Part shown: in pieces, positions 62,401 through 64,000 of the stretch
Position numbering within the stretch: position 1 is the stretch's first letter
How the letters are laid out: every line of letters begins with the position of its first letter
Assembly: GCA_028023455.1 (NCBI GenBank)
Contig: JAQFVV010006470.1
Location: 248,001 to 312,000, forward strand
DNA: 64,000 nt
Direction of reading: 5' to 3'
Source of the DNA: Epiperipatus broadwayi
Taxonomy: Eukaryota > Onychophora > Udeonychophora > Euonychophora > Peripatidae
Program-made: the position numbers and the translations under genes
The notes under the pieces: generated by a model
Told to the model about the DNA's origin: nothing
The model's database searches: none
Seen by the model: the letters and a program-made list of their open reading frames with translations, nothing else

Positions 62401-64000
62401 AATATGTTTTCGAGAAACTTTTCCCTGAAATATATTTAAAACAAGAAATCTTTTAACAATTTTTAAAGACATTTAATATTATTTTTAGATAATGGCTTTT
62501 ACATATTTTAAATCATGTCTTTCGTCTATATAGCACAGATTATATATCCACATACGAAATTACAATATTAAACAACAAAATTAATACTTTACACTTAACT
62601 TAAATAATATAACGAACATTTTTAGAAATATTAAATAAATTTAGTACACTATAATTTTACTAATCCTATCTAATTATAGTGTTGGTTCGCACGCAAATAT
62701 ATAATACTGTTTATACAGAAATGAACGAATTTTAAATTTATTAACATTAAAATAGGTTCGAACTTAGCACAGATTAGTGTGTCATTAGGTTTGATGGTGA
62801 AACGATAGGGGATTGGAAAGTTATCTTTTCAATATATATATATATATGCGGGTTTTCTTTTATGTGATAAATAATTTTATATTTCACTATATTTATTAGA
62901 TATCAAGAAATTTAAATTATTAATAAGTTATTTTGATTTGAAATACTTTTTTTTTCAAAAATATAATGTTATATTAGCAGCTAAAGTGAATATGGCCTGA
63001 AACTATTTAGATTCTTAGCTTGTAATATTAGATTTATATTTACGAGTATAAAAAATATCATAACACATATTCAAGAATGTTAAACTTTTAAAAGACATTT
63101 TGTTAGATATAACAGAAATAAATATTCTTTTAGATTTTGAAAAATAATCAGAAATAAAGATTTTGTAAACTGAAAATAATCTTTCTAATGATAATGTATA
63201 TATATATGTTTTGATTGACATCTCATTTTTTTAATATAGAAACAAAATGTAAACATTAAAAATTTATTTCAGTAATAAACAAAAATATCTATCAAATGAA
63301 GACAAACTTATTATTTTCTGATAAGTAAAAATCATTTAATCATAGATTTTATGATGATGTGTGAGACAAAGAAAAACAACAGAAAATGGTGAAATCTAAA
63401 AGAGAGTTGCTGCAATAAACAACCACTTAAATTCCACTGAGTGCTAACTGGTTGTTTATCTGGATATTACAAGCTTTATAAACAATTAATAAAATCATTA
63501 TCTCATTGTTTAATCACTGATTACATTGTCAAAAGGAAACCATTAGATTAGAAGTGGTGCTAGTTGTACTTCCTCTTATGACGAATATGATTTCTTACCT
63601 GTTCACAACCAAATGAAAAATGTAAAATTAAATACTGTAGTTAATAAAAAAATAAAAAAAGTTTGTTTTGTATCAATTTTTTTCAAATATTTGAAATTTG
63701 TTTTATTAGTCATACTTTATTTCCTTATTTTTTATGCAAATTTGAAATAAATTTTTCCTTGTTGCTTTTATGCAATTTTTGAAAATTACAGAACCTATCC
63801 CCCATTTTTCAAAGTAAATCAAATCTATTTTTGTGCATTTCTAATGCAGGTTTTCTGCAGAACTAATCTACCATATAAAATGAGACCCAGGTGTAATAAT
63901 TTATAATTTTCTACATAAATATTTCATATGATAGTATTAAATAAAAACCGTTATGTCACCTTCATAAAATACTTTATATAATTGGATATGAAAATATAAT
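59460..64000. other. Mostly AT-rich DNA with three GC-richer islands, no gene recognised
   Basis: Islands at about 59795-60030 (starting TGTAACAGTC), 60480-60860 and 61640-61935 stand out from the AT-rich background but give no recognisable protein in any frame and no repeated copy in the window. TGTAACAG at the first one resembles the TG start of an LTR, but no CA-ended partner, primer-binding site or second LTR was found. The remainder to 64000 has short TA tracts (59778-59791, 62833-62847) and chance frames only. Confidence 0.5.

Overview
The window looks like intergenic or intronic DNA of an invertebrate animal. It is very AT-rich, full of simple repeats, and I can identify no host gene. 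The recognisable coding sequence is all retroelement: Penelope-like elements (PLEs), a zf-RVT-type non-LTR LINE and three RTE/BovB-type LINE copies. The lineage is not resolved. A mollusc, cnidarian or arthropod would all fit.

Layout. 1-3060 is featureless. 3.06-8.7 kb holds a 0.53 kb foldback element, a nearly intact PLE on the minus strand (747 codons, with a hammerhead ribozyme core downstream of the stop), a hairpin, and two PLE C-terminal fragments arranged head to head as a 1.1 kb palindrome. 11.5-14 kb is a 5'-truncated LINE whose reading frame is broken by one base just before its catalytic ADD. 14.9-20.5 kb is a decayed PLE split by a 3.9 kb insertion that contains a 2.3 kb foldback element. 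21.0-21.5 kb is a further inverted PLE 3' end. 22.5-22.9 kb is the first copy of a short element carrying a hammerhead ribozyme. 27.9-39.1 kb is a huge palindrome (arms of about 3.3 kb) with an RTE LINE inserted in its right arm. A second RTE copy in opposite orientation abuts its right end (39.1-42.2 kb). 44.6-45.2 kb carries two more hammerhead elements, inverted relative to each other. 45.6-46.6 kb is a PLE relic bracketed by inverted repeats of about 50 bp. 47-52 kb is rich in microsatellites. 52.9-54.2 kb is a third, truncated RTE copy. 54.36-59.46 kb is a 5.1 kb foldback element with nearly identical outer arms, each carrying four tandem units of about 172 bp. 59.5-64 kb has no recognisable gene.

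How the parts relate. PLEs supply a reverse transcriptase and GIY-YIG endonuclease. Hammerhead motifs occur both beside PLE coding sequence and in a short non-coding family of about 380 bp, at least 22.5 kb from the nearest similar copy, which resembles animal retrozymes (small hammerhead RNAs thought to be copied by PLE enzymes). That family is the most interesting content. The second theme is palindromy at every scale: (TA)n-cored hairpins of about 70-80 bp, hairpins of 130-160 bp, foldbacks of 0.5, 1.1, 2.3 and 5.1 kb, and an 11 kb palindrome. Both very long (TATC)n arrays lie inside only one arm of such palindromes. All comparisons are by eye; no alignments or folding programs were run.
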